Shown: positions 26,033 through 36,155 of the stretch, piece by piece
Layout of the letters: each line of letters begins with the position of its first letter
Position numbering within the stretch: position 1 is the first letter of the stretch
From: GCA-2748575 sp965222725
GTDB taxonomy: Bacteria > Pseudomonadota > Gammaproteobacteria > Pseudomonadales > Ketobacteraceae
DNA length: 64,000 nt
NCBI GenBank assembly: GCA_965222725.1
Contig: OZ244969.1
Span: forward strand, 5,332,001-5,396,000
Reading direction: 5' to 3'
Notes under the pieces: generated by a model
The model's database searches: none
What the model was told of the DNA's origin: nothing
The model's input: the letters and a program-made list of their open reading frames with translations, nothing else
Position numbers and translations under genes: made by a program

Positions 26033-27067
26033 TCAGTCATTGGCATGGCGGCGATAATCACTGATGGCTCTGGCAGACCCCGAAATCAACCCGGGCCCGT
26101 GGTAAATAAACCCGGTATAGATCTGCACCAGCGATGCACCTGCCCTGATCTTTCCTACGGCGTCTTCCGGCGATACGATGCCGCCGACACCGATAATGGG
26201 CAACTTGCCGTTCAGCGCCCGGGAAAGCCCCCGCAGCACGCTGGTAGACTTCTGGTACACAGGCGCGCCACTCAGGCCGCCGGTTTCCTTGCCATTGGGA
26301 TAGGCTTCCACCCCTTCACGGCCAATGGTGGTGTTGGTGGCAATCACACCATCCATTTCATGTTCAATCAGTTTGCCCGCCACCAGCTGCACTTCTTCGT
26401 CGGTCATGTCCGGAGCGATTTTCAATACCAGCGGTACATAGTTCAGGTAGCGCTTTTCCAGCACCTGTTGCTCTTCTTTGAGGCGATTCAGCAAATGATC
26501 CAGCGACTCACCAAACTGCAGCGAACGCAGGCCCGGTGTATTCGGCGAGGAAATATTAATAACGATGTAATTGGAATACTGATACACCTTGCGCAGGCAG
26601 ATCAGGTAATCATCAATGGCATTCTCTACCGGGGTATCAAAGTTCTTGCCGATATTCACACCCAGAATACCGTCGTAACGGCAATTGCGAATGCGCTCTA
26701 CCAGATGATCCACCCCTTTGTTGTTAAACCCCATGCGGTTGATGATGGCTTCCCGTTCAGGGATGCGGAACAATCGCGGCTTGGGGTTGCCCGGCTGGGG
26801 CCGTGGGGTAACCGTGCCCACTTCAATAAAACCAAAACCCAGGGCGCCCAGGCCGGCAATATAGTCGCCGTTCTTGTCCAGCCCGGCCGCCAGGCCCACG
26901 GGATTCTTGAACTGCAACCCCATCAGCTCCACCGGTTCGTGGGCCTGTTTGAACAGATAGGGGGTAATCTTGACGCGCTCGGCGGCACCGATCAGGTCCA
27001 GCGACACATGGTGGCTGGTTTCCGGAGAAAGGGTGAACAGACAGTTTCGCAGCAGCGGATACAACAT
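26033..27067 (-). CDS. pyrD: Dihydroorotate dehydrogenase (quinone), class 2
   Basis: A 344-residue FMN enzyme of de novo pyrimidine synthesis that oxidises dihydroorotate to orotate and passes electrons to quinone at the inner membrane. Class 2 features are the N-terminal helical membrane-associating segment (LLRNCLFTLSPETSHH), NPVGLAAGLDKNG, the catalytic serine region VINISSPNTPGLRSLQ, and the FMN phosphate site GVGGIVSPEDA with YTGFIYHGP. Length equals the E. coli enzyme (336) plus a few residues. It lies downstream of the glutamate dehydrogenase and DUF2835 genes on the same strand, so read-through is possible. Confidence 0.97.
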   Translation of the reverse strand: MLYPLLRNCLFTLSPETSHHVSLDLIGAAERVKITPYLFKQAHEPVELMGLQFKNPVGLAAGLDKNGDYIAGLGALGFGFIEVGTVTPRPQPGNPKPRLFRIPEREAIINRMGFNNKGVDHLVERIRNCRYDGILGVNIGKNFDTPVENAIDDYLICLRKVYQYSNYIVINISSPNTPGLRSLQFGESLDHLLNRLKEEQQVLEKRYLNYVPLVLKIAPDMTDEEVQLVAGKLIEHEMDGVIATNTTIGREGVEAYPNGKETGGLSGAPVYQKSTSVLRGLSRALNGKLPIIGVGGIVSPEDAVGKIRAGASLVQIYTGFIYHGPGLISGSARAISDYRRHAND

Positions 27068-27135
27068 GAAACGCCTCTCATTTGGGGAACGAAGGGTGAC
27101 AAGGGCTGAAATCGGGCCGCATTATAACCGATTTT

Positions 27136-27360
27136 TCAGCGGATTCGCCGGATGTCGCTGAACTTATTGTTGTCGTCAAAGTAAATGACAAAGGTGCCGT
27201 TAATGCCCCCGTGAGTCACAAAGGGCCGCAGAATATTGGCGGGAAAACGGACTTTCTGGCCGGTGGTGGTGGTGGCCAGCACGGTGCTGGCCGCCCCCTG
27301 ATACCATTTCAGATACTCATCCCGGTCAATGGAAATGGAAACCTGTAAGCTCTTTTTCAT
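27136..27360 (-). CDS. DUF2835 family protein
   Basis: A 74-residue protein with the conserved DUF2835 core: YLKWYQGAASTVLA, then VRFPANILRPFVTHGGINGTF and a closing FDDNNKF. The family is small, cytoplasmic and of unknown function, and is often found next to glutamate dehydrogenase or pyrD in Pseudomonas-like genomes (memory). The gene begins 35 bases after the glutamate dehydrogenase stop codon, so the two are probably co-transcribed. Confidence 0.85.
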   Translation of the reverse strand: MKKSLQVSISIDRDEYLKWYQGAASTVLATTTTGQKVRFPANILRPFVTHGGINGTFVIYFDDNNKFSDIRRIR

Positions 27361-27395
27361 TGCCTGTTGTCTTCAGGGCCCTGGATAAGGGCAGT

Positions 27396-30300
27396 TTACA
27401 ACCCTTCCGAATCCGTGTGCAGGGTGGTCTGGGCAATATCCATCAACTCCCGCAGTGCCACTCCATACATGGAAAATTCCTTGGTGTCCGTAGCCCGGAA
27501 CTCCCCTACCATACTGCGCCAACGGCGAATCAGTTCTTCGTGGCGCTTGGCCCAGTTTTCAATCCGTTCTTCCAGTGTGGAGGCATCGGTCTGGAACTGC
27601 ATTACACCGACGGCCAGAGTGCGCTGCTGCCATTCCAGGTCGTCCCGGTAGGCTTCCCGGGCCAGGGCCTGCCAGTGGTTTTCAATGGTCAGGCTGTTGA
27701 TTTCCTCGGTAAACCAGTACAGATCCAGGCGATTGCCCACTTCAAAGTAGGTGGTGGCCACCTCTTGCACGGATTTGGAGGTAATCTCCGCCGCCTGAAT
27801 AATCCCCAGCGCCGATTGCATGCTGTCAGCACCGGAAATAAAGGTGGCCAGCGTGGAAGGAACACCTTTTTCCACGTAATCGTTATGGCGCTTTTCCCAT
27901 ACCTCCCGACGGGGGCCACGCAGCACGGCCGGCAGGCTGTCGGTTACCGCTTTAATGCCGGGCTGATAACGCTTCACCATTTCTTCCACGTTCACCCCAC
28001 AACGGTTGTTACGCAGCAACCAGCGGGTGGCCCGGCGAATCATGCGGATCAGCACCCGCATCATTTCCAGCTGGGCAGTCGCATCCACCTTGTAATCCAG
28101 GGCTTCAATCTGCCCCCACCAGGATTCCAGGGAAAAGATATCCCGGGCCGCCAGAAACGCCTTGGCAATATCCACCACACCGGAGCCAGCGGCATCCCGC
28201 ATGCGATGCACAAAGGTAATGCCCATGTAGTTCACCAGATCATTGGCGATCTGGGTGCCGATAATCTGCTTGGACAGTTTATGGTTGTCCAGCGTTTCGG
28301 CGAAGCGTTCCACCAGCACCTTGGGGAATGGCCGTTCAATTTCGTTGCTGATGTATTCATCGCTGGTAAGTGCTTCAACAGACAATTCATCTTTCAGCAA
28401 TGCCTTGGTATAGGAAAGCAAGGTGGACAGCTCCGGTCGCATCAGGCCCTTGCCATTCACCAGGCGTTCGTGCAACTCTTCATCGTTGGGGATAAATTCC
28501 AGTTCCCGGTCCAGCTTGCCATCGTTGACCAGGGCATGGATATAACGCTTGTACTCACCCATGCGGTACACGGATTCAGTCTGTGCCACACTGATGGCCT
28601 GCACCTGGCGGTAATTGTTTTTCAGTACCAGATCGGCCACTTCGTTGGTCATGTCCACCAACAGCTGATTGCGCTGCTTGATGGTCATATCACCATTGTC
28701 CACAATATCGTTCAACAGAATCTTGATATTCACCTCATGGTCGGAACAGTCCACGCCACCGGCGTTATCAATAAAATCGGTGTTGGAACGGCCGCCAAAC
28801 AAACCGTATTCAATCCGGCCCAGCTGGGTAACACCCAGATTGCCGCCCTCGCCCAGCACTTTGGCTTTCACGTCCTTGCCGTTCACACGAATGGAATCGT
28901 TGGCTTTGTCGCCCACTTCTGAATTCAGTTCGGCAGATGCCTTGATATAGGTGCCGATGCCGCCATTCCAGATCAGATCCACCGGAGATTTCAGCAAAGC
29001 CACCAGCAGTTCGTTGGGGGTCATCCGGTCTGCTTCTATCTTGAAGCGGTCTTTCATCTGGGGAGTGATCTTGATGGACTTGGCGGAACGCAAAAAGATA
29101 CCGCCGCCCTGGGAAATCAGTTCCTTGTTATAGTCGGCCCAGGACGACCGGGGCATTTCAAATAAACGCTTTCTTTCCGCAAAGGAAATTTCCGGTTCCG
29201 GATTGGGATCAATAAAAATATGCATGTGGTTAAAAGCAGCCGTCAGCTGCAGCTGACGGCTGCGTAACATCCCATTTCCGAACACATCGCCGGCCATGTC
29301 ACCTATGCCCAGCACGGTAACGGGCGTGGTCTGCACATCAATGCCCATTTCGCGAAAATGACGCTGCACTGATACCCAGGCACCCCGGGCGGTGATACCC
29401 ATTTTTTTATGGTCGTACCCCACACTGCCACCGGAGGCAAACGCATCCCCCAACCAGAAGTTGTATTCCCGGGCAATCTCATTGGCAATATCAGAAAAGG
29501 TCGCCGTGCCTTTATCGGCAGCCACCACTAAATAGGGATCGTCGTCGTCAATACGCACCACCTGCTGGGGCGGCACCACTTCGCCTTCCACCAGATTATC
29601 GGTAATATCCAGCAGGCCACGGATAAAGGTTTGATAACAATTCACCACCTCGGTCATTACCCTGTCCCGGCTGCCGGATTTGGGCAGGCGCTTGGCCACA
29701 AAGCCACCCTTGGCGCCCACAGGTACAATCACCGCATTTTTAACCTGCTGGGCTTTGACCAGGCCCAGAATTTCAGTACGAAAATCCTCTTTGCGATCCG
29801 ACCACCGCAAGCCCCCACGGGCCACTTTGCCACCCCGCAGATGCACACCTTCCACCCGCGGGGAATATACGAATATTTCGAACTTGGGTAATGGCCGCGG
29901 CAGATCCGGAATCTGTTCCGGTGCCAGTTTAAAGGAGATGTAATCCTTGAATTCATTGTCAGTCGCACGCTGGAAAAAGTTGGTGCGCAATGTAGCTGCC
30001 AGCATGTCCAGGTAACGGCGCAGTATGCGGTCTTCATCCAGGCTTTCCACCTGATCCAGGCCGTCGATAATATTGCGGATAATGCGCTGTTCGTGCTCCC
30101 GGTCCTGGCGGCTGTCAGGTGCAAAGCGGGTGTAAAACAAATCCACCAGCTGGCGGGTAATGCCGGGGTTATTGATCAGGGCTTCTTTAATATAAGTCTG
30201 GCTGAAGGCAAAACCGGTCTGTTTGAAATACTTGGCATACGCGCGCAGCACCGCCACTTCGCGCCAATCCAGCCCTACCGCCAGTACCAGGCGGTTAAAG

Positions 30301-32240
30301 CTGTCGTTCTCTGCATGGCCATGCCAGATCTGGTCAAAGGCCGTTTGCAGTTTTTCCTTAACGGAGTCCAGTTCGGTAATGGGTGTACCGCCATAGCGAA
30401 CGCTGAATTCGTAAATCCAGATTTCTCCCTCCCGGCAACGGATATGATAAGGCCTGCCTCCCAGTACCCTCAGCCCCAGGTTTTCGAGCATTGGGAGCAC
30501 ATCGGACAGCGGGATTTCCTTGTAACGGCGGAAAAGTTTAAAGCGTAACGCATCGACATCTTCTTCTATGGCCCGGTAAAAGGACACGGAGATTGAATCC
30601 TCGCTATCCTTGAGCATTTCCATATGCTCCACATCGGACACGGCCGTGCGGGTGGAGACATCTTCACGGTAGCTCACGGAAAACGCATCGGCGTACTTTT
30701 TAAACAAGCTGCCGGCTCTGCCTTCGCCAACAGCTTCCACCAGGGTTTCCTGAAAACGGTCATGCCAGGAGCGCGCCAGCGCCACCAAACGTTCTTCCGC
30801 TTCCTTCACGTCAAACTTGTAGCTGTTATCGTCAGCCACCCGGATGACAATATAAAGCCGGGCCAACGTGGATTCGGTAAAGTAGGTATTGAATTCCAGA
30901 TCCTGGGCATCCACGTATTCACATAACACCTGCTGGAACTGTTTGCGTAAGGTCGTAGAGTAGCCTTCCCGCGGCGTATAAATCAGGCAGGTAACAAAGC
31001 GACCGAACTGGCCCTTGCGGACAAACAAACGCAGGCGGCGGCGTTCCTGAATCTGCAAAATGCCCACCGCCGTTTGCAGCAATTGTTTGGTGGGCGTCTG
31101 AAACAGTTCCTCACGGGGGAAGGTTTCCAGAATCTGCACCAGACGTTTGCCATCGTGCCCCCTGGGGTCCAGCTGGGAGCCCTTGATCACATCATCAATC
31201 TTGCGGCCAATAATGGGAAAATCCCGCGGGCTGTTATTAAACACCCGTGACGTATAAAGGCCCAGCAACCGGTATTCCCCGGTTACCTGACCATTTTCAT
31301 CAAAGCTGCGCACCGCCACAAAGTCCATATAGGCGGGGCGATGAATTCGTGACTTGGTGCCGGACTTGCCGAACACCAACAGTTTGGTTTCCAGGGTCAG
31401 AGGGCCACCGGACGCTTCCATCAGGTCAATGGAATGATTGTGGCGCACAATGCCCAGGGACGAATCCGGCACCAGTTCCAGTACCCGGTCGTTACCCTTT
31501 TCCACCACTTTGTATTCCTGCATGCCCAGATAGGTAAAATGATTGTCTACCAACCAGAGTAAAAAGCTCTTGGCCTCCTCCAGGCTGATGGCCTTGCTTT
31601 CCCCGCCACGCTCCAGGTTCTCGGCAATGGTCTGGGTCCATTCAAGCATGGTTTTGAAATCACAGACCGCGTATTCCAGCTCGGCAAAGATATCTTCCAG
31701 GTTAGCGACAATATCGCGAATCTCGTTGTCGTCGGTTTCTTTATCGATTTCGATATGAACCACGGATTCCGGGCTGCCCACCTCGGTGCGGGAACTGAAA
31801 TCCGCTTCTACCAGATCGCCTTTTTCATCCCGGGCAATGTTGAACACGGCATTCATCACTGAATGGATGGATACTCCGCGCCGGGTAAATTCCATCATCA
31901 CGGAATCCACAATAAAAGAGCGATCAGGCGTGACGATTTCAACAATGGTATGGCTGCCCTGCCAGCCATGATCCTCAAACTTGGGATTGAATACCCGCAC
32001 CCGGGGTTTTTTATTGGGGCGATGCTGAATAAAATCCCAGAGCGCAATAGTGGCGCTGTACAAATCATCGATCCGTTTGTTCGACAGCTCTTCCAGTGGG
32101 GCTGTGGCATAAAAATAGTGCGCAAAATCCACAATCTGCTTTTTAACGCCGGGATCTGCCCGATCGAACCGCTCATTAATCTTTTCGGCTAAACGATCGA
32201 TCGTCACCTCATAATCGCTACCCAGCGAAAGATTAACCAT
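27396..32240 (-). CDS. gdhB: NAD-dependent glutamate dehydrogenase, 180-kDa class
   Basis: A 1614-residue member of the large GDH class first defined in Streptomyces and Pseudomonas (about 1600-1620 residues). The N-terminal half holds ACT-like and helical regulatory regions. The catalytic core starts with VARGGLRWSDRKEDFRTEIL, followed by KNAVIVPVGAKGGFV, then TVLGIGDMAGDVFGNGML for substrate and NAD sites and GGIGTYIK. It deaminates glutamate to 2-oxoglutarate, feeding amino-acid carbon to the TCA cycle, and is typically allosterically controlled. The long divergent gap to the MoxR operon leaves room for its promoter. The gene symbol follows Pseudomonas usage. Confidence 0.96.
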   Translation of the reverse strand: MVNLSLGSDYEVTIDRLAEKINERFDRADPGVKKQIVDFAHYFYATAPLEELSNKRIDDLYSATIALWDFIQHRPNKKPRVRVFNPKFEDHGWQGSHTIVEIVTPDRSFIVDSVMMEFTRRGVSIHSVMNAVFNIARDEKGDLVEADFSSRTEVGSPESVVHIEIDKETDDNEIRDIVANLEDIFAELEYAVCDFKTMLEWTQTIAENLERGGESKAISLEEAKSFLLWLVDNHFTYLGMQEYKVVEKGNDRVLELVPDSSLGIVRHNHSIDLMEASGGPLTLETKLLVFGKSGTKSRIHRPAYMDFVAVRSFDENGQVTGEYRLLGLYTSRVFNNSPRDFPIIGRKIDDVIKGSQLDPRGHDGKRLVQILETFPREELFQTPTKQLLQTAVGILQIQERRRLRLFVRKGQFGRFVTCLIYTPREGYSTTLRKQFQQVLCEYVDAQDLEFNTYFTESTLARLYIVIRVADDNSYKFDVKEAEERLVALARSWHDRFQETLVEAVGEGRAGSLFKKYADAFSVSYREDVSTRTAVSDVEHMEMLKDSEDSISVSFYRAIEEDVDALRFKLFRRYKEIPLSDVLPMLENLGLRVLGGRPYHIRCREGEIWIYEFSVRYGGTPITELDSVKEKLQTAFDQIWHGHAENDSFNRLVLAVGLDWREVAVLRAYAKYFKQTGFAFSQTYIKEALINNPGITRQLVDLFYTRFAPDSRQDREHEQRIIRNIIDGLDQVESLDEDRILRRYLDMLAATLRTNFFQRATDNEFKDYISFKLAPEQIPDLPRPLPKFEIFVYSPRVEGVHLRGGKVARGGLRWSDRKEDFRTEILGLVKAQQVKNAVIVPVGAKGGFVAKRLPKSGSRDRVMTEVVNCYQTFIRGLLDITDNLVEGEVVPPQQVVRIDDDDPYLVVAADKGTATFSDIANEIAREYNFWLGDAFASGGSVGYDHKKMGITARGAWVSVQRHFREMGIDVQTTPVTVLGIGDMAGDVFGNGMLRSRQLQLTAAFNHMHIFIDPNPEPEISFAERKRLFEMPRSSWADYNKELISQGGGIFLRSAKSIKITPQMKDRFKIEADRMTPNELLVALLKSPVDLIWNGGIGTYIKASAELNSEVGDKANDSIRVNGKDVKAKVLGEGGNLGVTQLGRIEYGLFGGRSNTDFIDNAGGVDCSDHEVNIKILLNDIVDNGDMTIKQRNQLLVDMTNEVADLVLKNNYRQVQAISVAQTESVYRMGEYKRYIHALVNDGKLDRELEFIPNDEELHERLVNGKGLMRPELSTLLSYTKALLKDELSVEALTSDEYISNEIERPFPKVLVERFAETLDNHKLSKQIIGTQIANDLVNYMGITFVHRMRDAAGSGVVDIAKAFLAARDIFSLESWWGQIEALDYKVDATAQLEMMRVLIRMIRRATRWLLRNNRCGVNVEEMVKRYQPGIKAVTDSLPAVLRGPRREVWEKRHNDYVEKGVPSTLATFISGADSMQSALGIIQAAEITSKSVQEVATTYFEVGNRLDLYWFTEEINSLTIENHWQALAREAYRDDLEWQQRTLAVGVMQFQTDASTLEERIENWAKRHEELIRRWRSMVGEFRATDTKEFSMYGVALRELMDIAQTTLHTDSEGL

Positions 32241-32658
32241 GTGCCTGCTCCTTTCTCAGCTGTCTCGCTCACCTGTGTCGCTATGCTCACGGGAGTGCGT
32301 TTTAAGTACCCACGCTCCGTTGCCCACCCAGCGCTTTCTAGCAGTTTAGATCAATTCTCAACTGCAGGGCATAACGTACTCTTATCAAAGCGATTTTTAT
32401 TATGCAAACGGGAACTCTGGCCGGGGGTTGGCAGTCATACACCGCTGTCAGGCATGATCGGGTTAACCAAACCGGCGACAGTCGTTGTTTTTTCTGACAG
32501 AATTCAGAACCCTGTCGGATGGACCGGTAGCATTAGGCCTTTAACACAGGCATAATCCCACGAAAAAGAACAACATAAGACGCTGTCCCGGGTTCACCTG
32601 AAGCCCTGATAACACCAATTAGAATCTGACAGATCTGATTTTTGGAGTACAGAACCCC
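32241..32658. other. 418-base divergent promoter region between gdhB and the MoxR operon
   Basis: No convincing gene. It should carry the two divergent promoters. A plus-strand open frame of 104 codons exists but has no ribosome binding site and an odd composition. The last 20 bases before the MoxR start contain TTTGGAG as a ribosome binding site. Confidence 0.5.
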
Positions 32659-33630
32659 ATGTCCGAACGAGCTGCCATAAAAGCGCTGAAGGAATCTCTC
32701 TGCTCACAAATCATCGGCCAGGCCCATCTGGTTGACCGATTATTAGTCGCTCTGCTGGCCAACGGCCATCTTTTGGTGGAAGGCGCCCCCGGGCTGGCCA
32801 AAACCAAGGCGATCAAAGCCCTGTCTGAAGGCATTGAGTGCGACTTTCACCGGATTCAGTTTACCCCCGACCTGCTGCCCGCCGATGTTACCGGCACCGA
32901 AATCTATCGCCCCCAGGATGGTTCCTTCCAGTTTCAGGAAGGCCCGATCTTCCACAACCTGGTACTGGCGGATGAAATCAACCGGGCGCCCGCCAAGGTG
33001 CAGTCGGCCCTGCTGGAAGCCATGGCAGAACGCCAGATCAGTGTGGGAGCCAAAACCCACCGCCTGCCCAAGCTGTTTCTGGTTATGGCTACGCAAAACC
33101 CCATTGAGCAGGAAGGCACCTACCCCCTGCCGGAAGCGCAGCTTGACCGCTTTCTGATGCATGTCACCATCGACTACCCCGACGCGGAATCCGAAAAGAA
33201 AATTCTGCGTTTGGCCCGCCAGGAAGCCGAAGCCGTTAACCGTACCGGTAGCAGCGACGGCCGCCACGACATTACCCAGGATCAGATTTTCGCCGCCCGG
33301 GATCAGATCATTAAACTGCACATGATTCCGGCCATTGAGGAATACATCGTTCAGTTCACCATGGCCACCCGTAACGCGTTGGCCTATGGCGATGATCTGG
33401 CCGGCTGGATCGAGTACGGTGTCAGCCCCCGGGGCACCATTGCCCTGGATGCCTGCGCCCGCGCCCACGCCTGGCTGCACGAACGGGATTTTGTTACCCC
33501 GGAAGACGTACAGGCCGTGGCCCACGATGTGCTGCGCCACCGCATTGGCCTGACCTTTGAGGCGGAAGCCAAAGGCGTAACCCCGGATCATATTATCGAC
33601 GAGTTGCTTGACCGGGTATCAGCCCCTTAA
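32659..33630 (+). CDS. MoxR-family AAA+ ATPase
   Basis: A 323-residue AAA+ protein. The Walker A reads EGAPGLAKTK, Walker B is NLVLADEINRAPAKVQ, sensor 1 is VMATQNPIEQEGTYPLPEAQLDRF, and SPRG near residue 258 is sensor 2. MoxR proteins act as chaperone-like ATPases that insert metals or assemble complexes, and are usually beside DUF58 and VWA genes. This is the first gene of a six-gene operon running to 39784, with gaps of 1-14 bases or short overlaps. Its partners here are Bat-type proteins, suggesting envelope-stress or aerotolerance work rather than methanol dehydrogenase assembly. Confidence 0.95.
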   Translation: MSERAAIKALKESLCSQIIGQAHLVDRLLVALLANGHLLVEGAPGLAKTKAIKALSEGIECDFHRIQFTPDLLPADVTGTEIYRPQDGSFQFQEGPIFHNLVLADEINRAPAKVQSALLEAMAERQISVGAKTHRLPKLFLVMATQNPIEQEGTYPLPEAQLDRFLMHVTIDYPDAESEKKILRLARQEAEAVNRTGSSDGRHDITQDQIFAARDQIIKLHMIPAIEEYIVQFTMATRNALAYGDDLAGWIEYGVSPRGTIALDACARAHAWLHERDFVTPEDVQAVAHDVLRHRIGLTFEAEAKGVTPDHIIDELLDRVSAP

Positions 33631-33642
33631 CCGAGGTATCCC

Positions 33643-34620
33643 ATGGCCAATCAATCCAGGCAGTTATTGCAGGAACGGGAAGACCTTGAAAAATATCGCG
33701 GCGTGTACATTTCCATGGAGGAGCTGGTCGCCATTCAGTCAAGCCATTGCAGCCTGGACCTGCGGGGGCGGCGTAAGGCATTAACCGCCATTGCCGGTTC
33801 CCATCATTCCTCCTTCCGGGGGCGTGGCATCGACTTTGATGAAGTGCGGGTTTACGAACCCGGTGACGATGTACGCAATATCGACTGGCGGGTAACCGCC
33901 CGTACCGGCAAACCCCACACCAAACTGTTCCGGGAAGAGCGGGAAAGGCCCATCTATATTGTGGTGGACCAGAGTCAGTCCATGTTTTTCGGCAGCCAGC
34001 AATGTTTTAAATCCGTAGCCGCCGCCAAGGCTGCCGGCTATCTGGCCTGGGGATCAAGAGAACATGGCGATCGCGTCGGCGGCTTTATTTTTAACGATAA
34101 AGAAGTACAGGAAATCCGCCCCAAAGAAGGCAAACGCGGTATTCAGCAATACCTGCGCCTGCTGATCCAGTTTAATCAGAAATTGTCGGCAGAAGGCATT
34201 GCCAGCGGTTCCCGCGGCGCCTTTATTAATGCCCTGGAAGGTGTAAAGCGAGTGATTCGCCCCGGCAGTCTGGTGTTTGTGATCAGTGATTTCAAACATT
34301 TCGACGATATCACCCTGCAACATTTTTCCCTGGTGTCCCGCCACAGTGATATTGTTGCCATTCAGGTTTACGACCCTCTGGAACAGCATCTGCCGCCACC
34401 CGGCTCCTACAGTTTTACCAATGGGCAACGGGCTATAACCGTTAACACCCACAACAAGGAACTGCGCAAACATTACCGGCTGCGTTTTCTGGAACATCAG
34501 GAGCGCGTCCGCCAACAACTGGCCTCTATCGCCATTCCCATGATTGAAATCAACACCGCCGAATCGGTGTCTGACGTGTTAAACAGTTCACTGGGCATGA
34601 AAGCCCGCAGCAGAAGGTAA
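33643..34620 (+). CDS. DUF58 domain protein of the Bat/MoxR operon
   Basis: A 325-residue protein with the DUF58 signature GIDFDEVRVYEPGDDVRNID and WRVTARTGKPHTKLFREERE (residues about 62-105), followed by a VWA-like fold whose metal site keeps VVDQSQSM. DUF58 proteins are always found with a MoxR ATPase and probably present client proteins to it. No membrane helix is visible, unlike longer DUF58 proteins. It starts 12 bases after the MoxR stop and ends one base before the next gene. Confidence 0.93.
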   Translation: MANQSRQLLQEREDLEKYRGVYISMEELVAIQSSHCSLDLRGRRKALTAIAGSHHSSFRGRGIDFDEVRVYEPGDDVRNIDWRVTARTGKPHTKLFREERERPIYIVVDQSQSMFFGSQQCFKSVAAAKAAGYLAWGSREHGDRVGGFIFNDKEVQEIRPKEGKRGIQQYLRLLIQFNQKLSAEGIASGSRGAFINALEGVKRVIRPGSLVFVISDFKHFDDITLQHFSLVSRHSDIVAIQVYDPLEQHLPPPGSYSFTNGQRAITVNTHNKELRKHYRLRFLEHQERVRQQLASIAIPMIEINTAESVSDVLNSSLGMKARSRR

Positions 34621-34621
34621 C

Positions 34622-35092
34622 ATGAATCCAGCGGATCCCTTAGCGCAACTTGCCGATATTCATCTGCCGGATCCGGTATCCGCCTGGCCACCGGCACCCG
34701 GCTGGTGGCTGCTGGCACTGCTGATCATCGGGCTGGTTATCGGCGCCATCGTGTTCCTGTTACAACGCTATCGCAAACGGGCCTGGCGGCGCGAAGCCCT
34801 GGCCTACCTGCAGGAACTGCAGACAAGACAGGACCAGTTACCGGGAACCGACATGGCCAGCGCCCTGTCAGGATTATTAAAACAGGTCGCCATTACCCGG
34901 TTTGGCCGCCATCAGACCGCCAGCCTGAGTGGCGATACCTGGCTGCGGTTTCTGGACGACAAAGGTAGGACAACGGCCTTTACCCAGGGCCCCGGCCGGG
35001 CACTGGGCGATGATATTTACCGCCCGGATGCGGTGATTGATGTGGAAGGACTATTCAAACTCAGCCAGGAGTGGATTGAAAAGCAATCATGA
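34622..35092 (+). CDS. DUF4381 membrane protein of the Bat/MoxR operon
   Basis: A 156-residue protein with the DUF4381 opening: LAQLADIHLPDP, then SAWPPAPGWWLLALLIIG, a single membrane helix (about 27-47) and a cytoplasmic helical domain. The role is unknown. It always lies between DUF58 and VWA genes in such operons and is likely part of one membrane complex. Its stop overlaps the next ATG by 4 bases (ATGA), pointing to translational coupling. Confidence 0.9.
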   Translation: MNPADPLAQLADIHLPDPVSAWPPAPGWWLLALLIIGLVIGAIVFLLQRYRKRAWRREALAYLQELQTRQDQLPGTDMASALSGLLKQVAITRFGRHQTASLSGDTWLRFLDDKGRTTAFTQGPGRALGDDIYRPDAVIDVEGLFKLSQEWIEKQS

Positions 35093-36147
35093 TCGTACTG
35101 GAGCACTGGTGGGTACTGCTGCTGATTCCGCTGCCCTGGATGATGCGAGCCATTCTGCCCAAAGCCGAACAGAGCCAGAGCGCGTTGCTGAGAGCCCCGT
35201 TTTTTGAAGACGTGAGCGAGCTGGCCGGCAAACGCCACAGCACCCTGATCCGGCGTTCTTTCCGCTGGCGCCTGCTGATGCTGTTCCTGTGGCTGTGCCT
35301 GATTGCGGCTGCCGCCAATCCGCAGTTTGTGGGCAAACCGGTCACCATTCATTCGGAAGCGCGGGATTTAATGCTGGCCGTGGATATTTCCGCCAGTATG
35401 GATGAGTTCCACGATATGCGGGTAAAAGGGGAACAGGTGGATCGCCTTACTGCCGTTAAATCCGTACTGGAAACCTTTATTGAACGCCGCAAAACCGATC
35501 GCCTGGGGCTGATTCTGTTCGGTTCCCAGGCTTACCTGCAAACCCCGCTGACCTTTGATCATCAAACCCTGCATCAGCTGCTAAAAGAAGCCCAGATCGG
35601 CATTGCCGGTCCCCGCACTGCGATCGGTGATGCTATCGGCCTGGCGCTGAAACGCCTTAAAGACCGCCCATCAGACAGCAAGGTACTGATACTGTTAACC
35701 GACGGCGCCAATACCGCCGGCGAAATCAGCCCCGTTCAGGCGGCCCAGCTGGCGGCGCAGAAAGGCCTGAAGATCTACACCGTGGGTGTGGGCGCCGACG
35801 AAATGGTATTACCCGGGATTTTCGGCAGCCGCTTTGGCCGCCGGGCCATTAACCCCTCCGCAGACCTGGATGAGAAAACCCTTGAGGAAATTGCCGAACT
35901 GACCGGCGGCAATTATTTCCGTGCCAAAAACACCGATGAACTGCGGCGCATTTACGAAATGCTGGATGAACTGGAACCGGCCGAAGCCCAACCGGAAGTG
36001 TTCCGTCCCATCAGCTCTCTGTTTCACTGGCCCCTGGGGCTGGCATTTCTGATCAGTGGCCTGATCGCGCTGAAAGCGATCTTGCAGGATGCCTGGGGCA
36101 GGCGAACACTCAGCAAACAAACCACCATGATCAGTGAGGGTCAGTAG
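35089..36147 (+). CDS. VWA-domain membrane protein (BatA-like)
   Basis: A 352-residue protein: two N-terminal helices (about 7-20 and 60-80), a von Willebrand A domain (about 90-290) with the metal-site motif DISASM and the later TDGANTAG, and one C-terminal helix (about 305-325). BatA proteins are inner-membrane VWA proteins with the metal-binding face toward the periplasm. Bat genes were linked to aerotolerance in Bacteroides and to stress in Francisella and Leptospira; the biochemical role is not settled. It overlaps DUF4381 by 4 bases. Confidence 0.92.
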   Translation: MIVLEHWWVLLLIPLPWMMRAILPKAEQSQSALLRAPFFEDVSELAGKRHSTLIRRSFRWRLLMLFLWLCLIAAAANPQFVGKPVTIHSEARDLMLAVDISASMDEFHDMRVKGEQVDRLTAVKSVLETFIERRKTDRLGLILFGSQAYLQTPLTFDHQTLHQLLKEAQIGIAGPRTAIGDAIGLALKRLKDRPSDSKVLILLTDGANTAGEISPVQAAQLAAQKGLKIYTVGVGADEMVLPGIFGSRFGRRAINPSADLDEKTLEEIAELTGGNYFRAKNTDELRRIYEMLDELEPAEAQPEVFRPISSLFHWPLGLAFLISGLIALKAILQDAWGRRTLSKQTTMISEGQ

Positions 36148-36155
36148 CAACCGTT

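Noticed and set aside
27360..28922. A 520-codon open frame on the plus strand opposite gdhB
   Set aside because: It lies entirely antisense to the glutamate dehydrogenase, has no family-like motif, and is rich in H, Q, G and F, the typical mark of the complement of a coding region.
32241..32555. A 104-codon open frame in the gdhB-MoxR gap
   Set aside because: No ribosome binding site and no recognisable sequence pattern, and it occupies the expected divergent promoter region.
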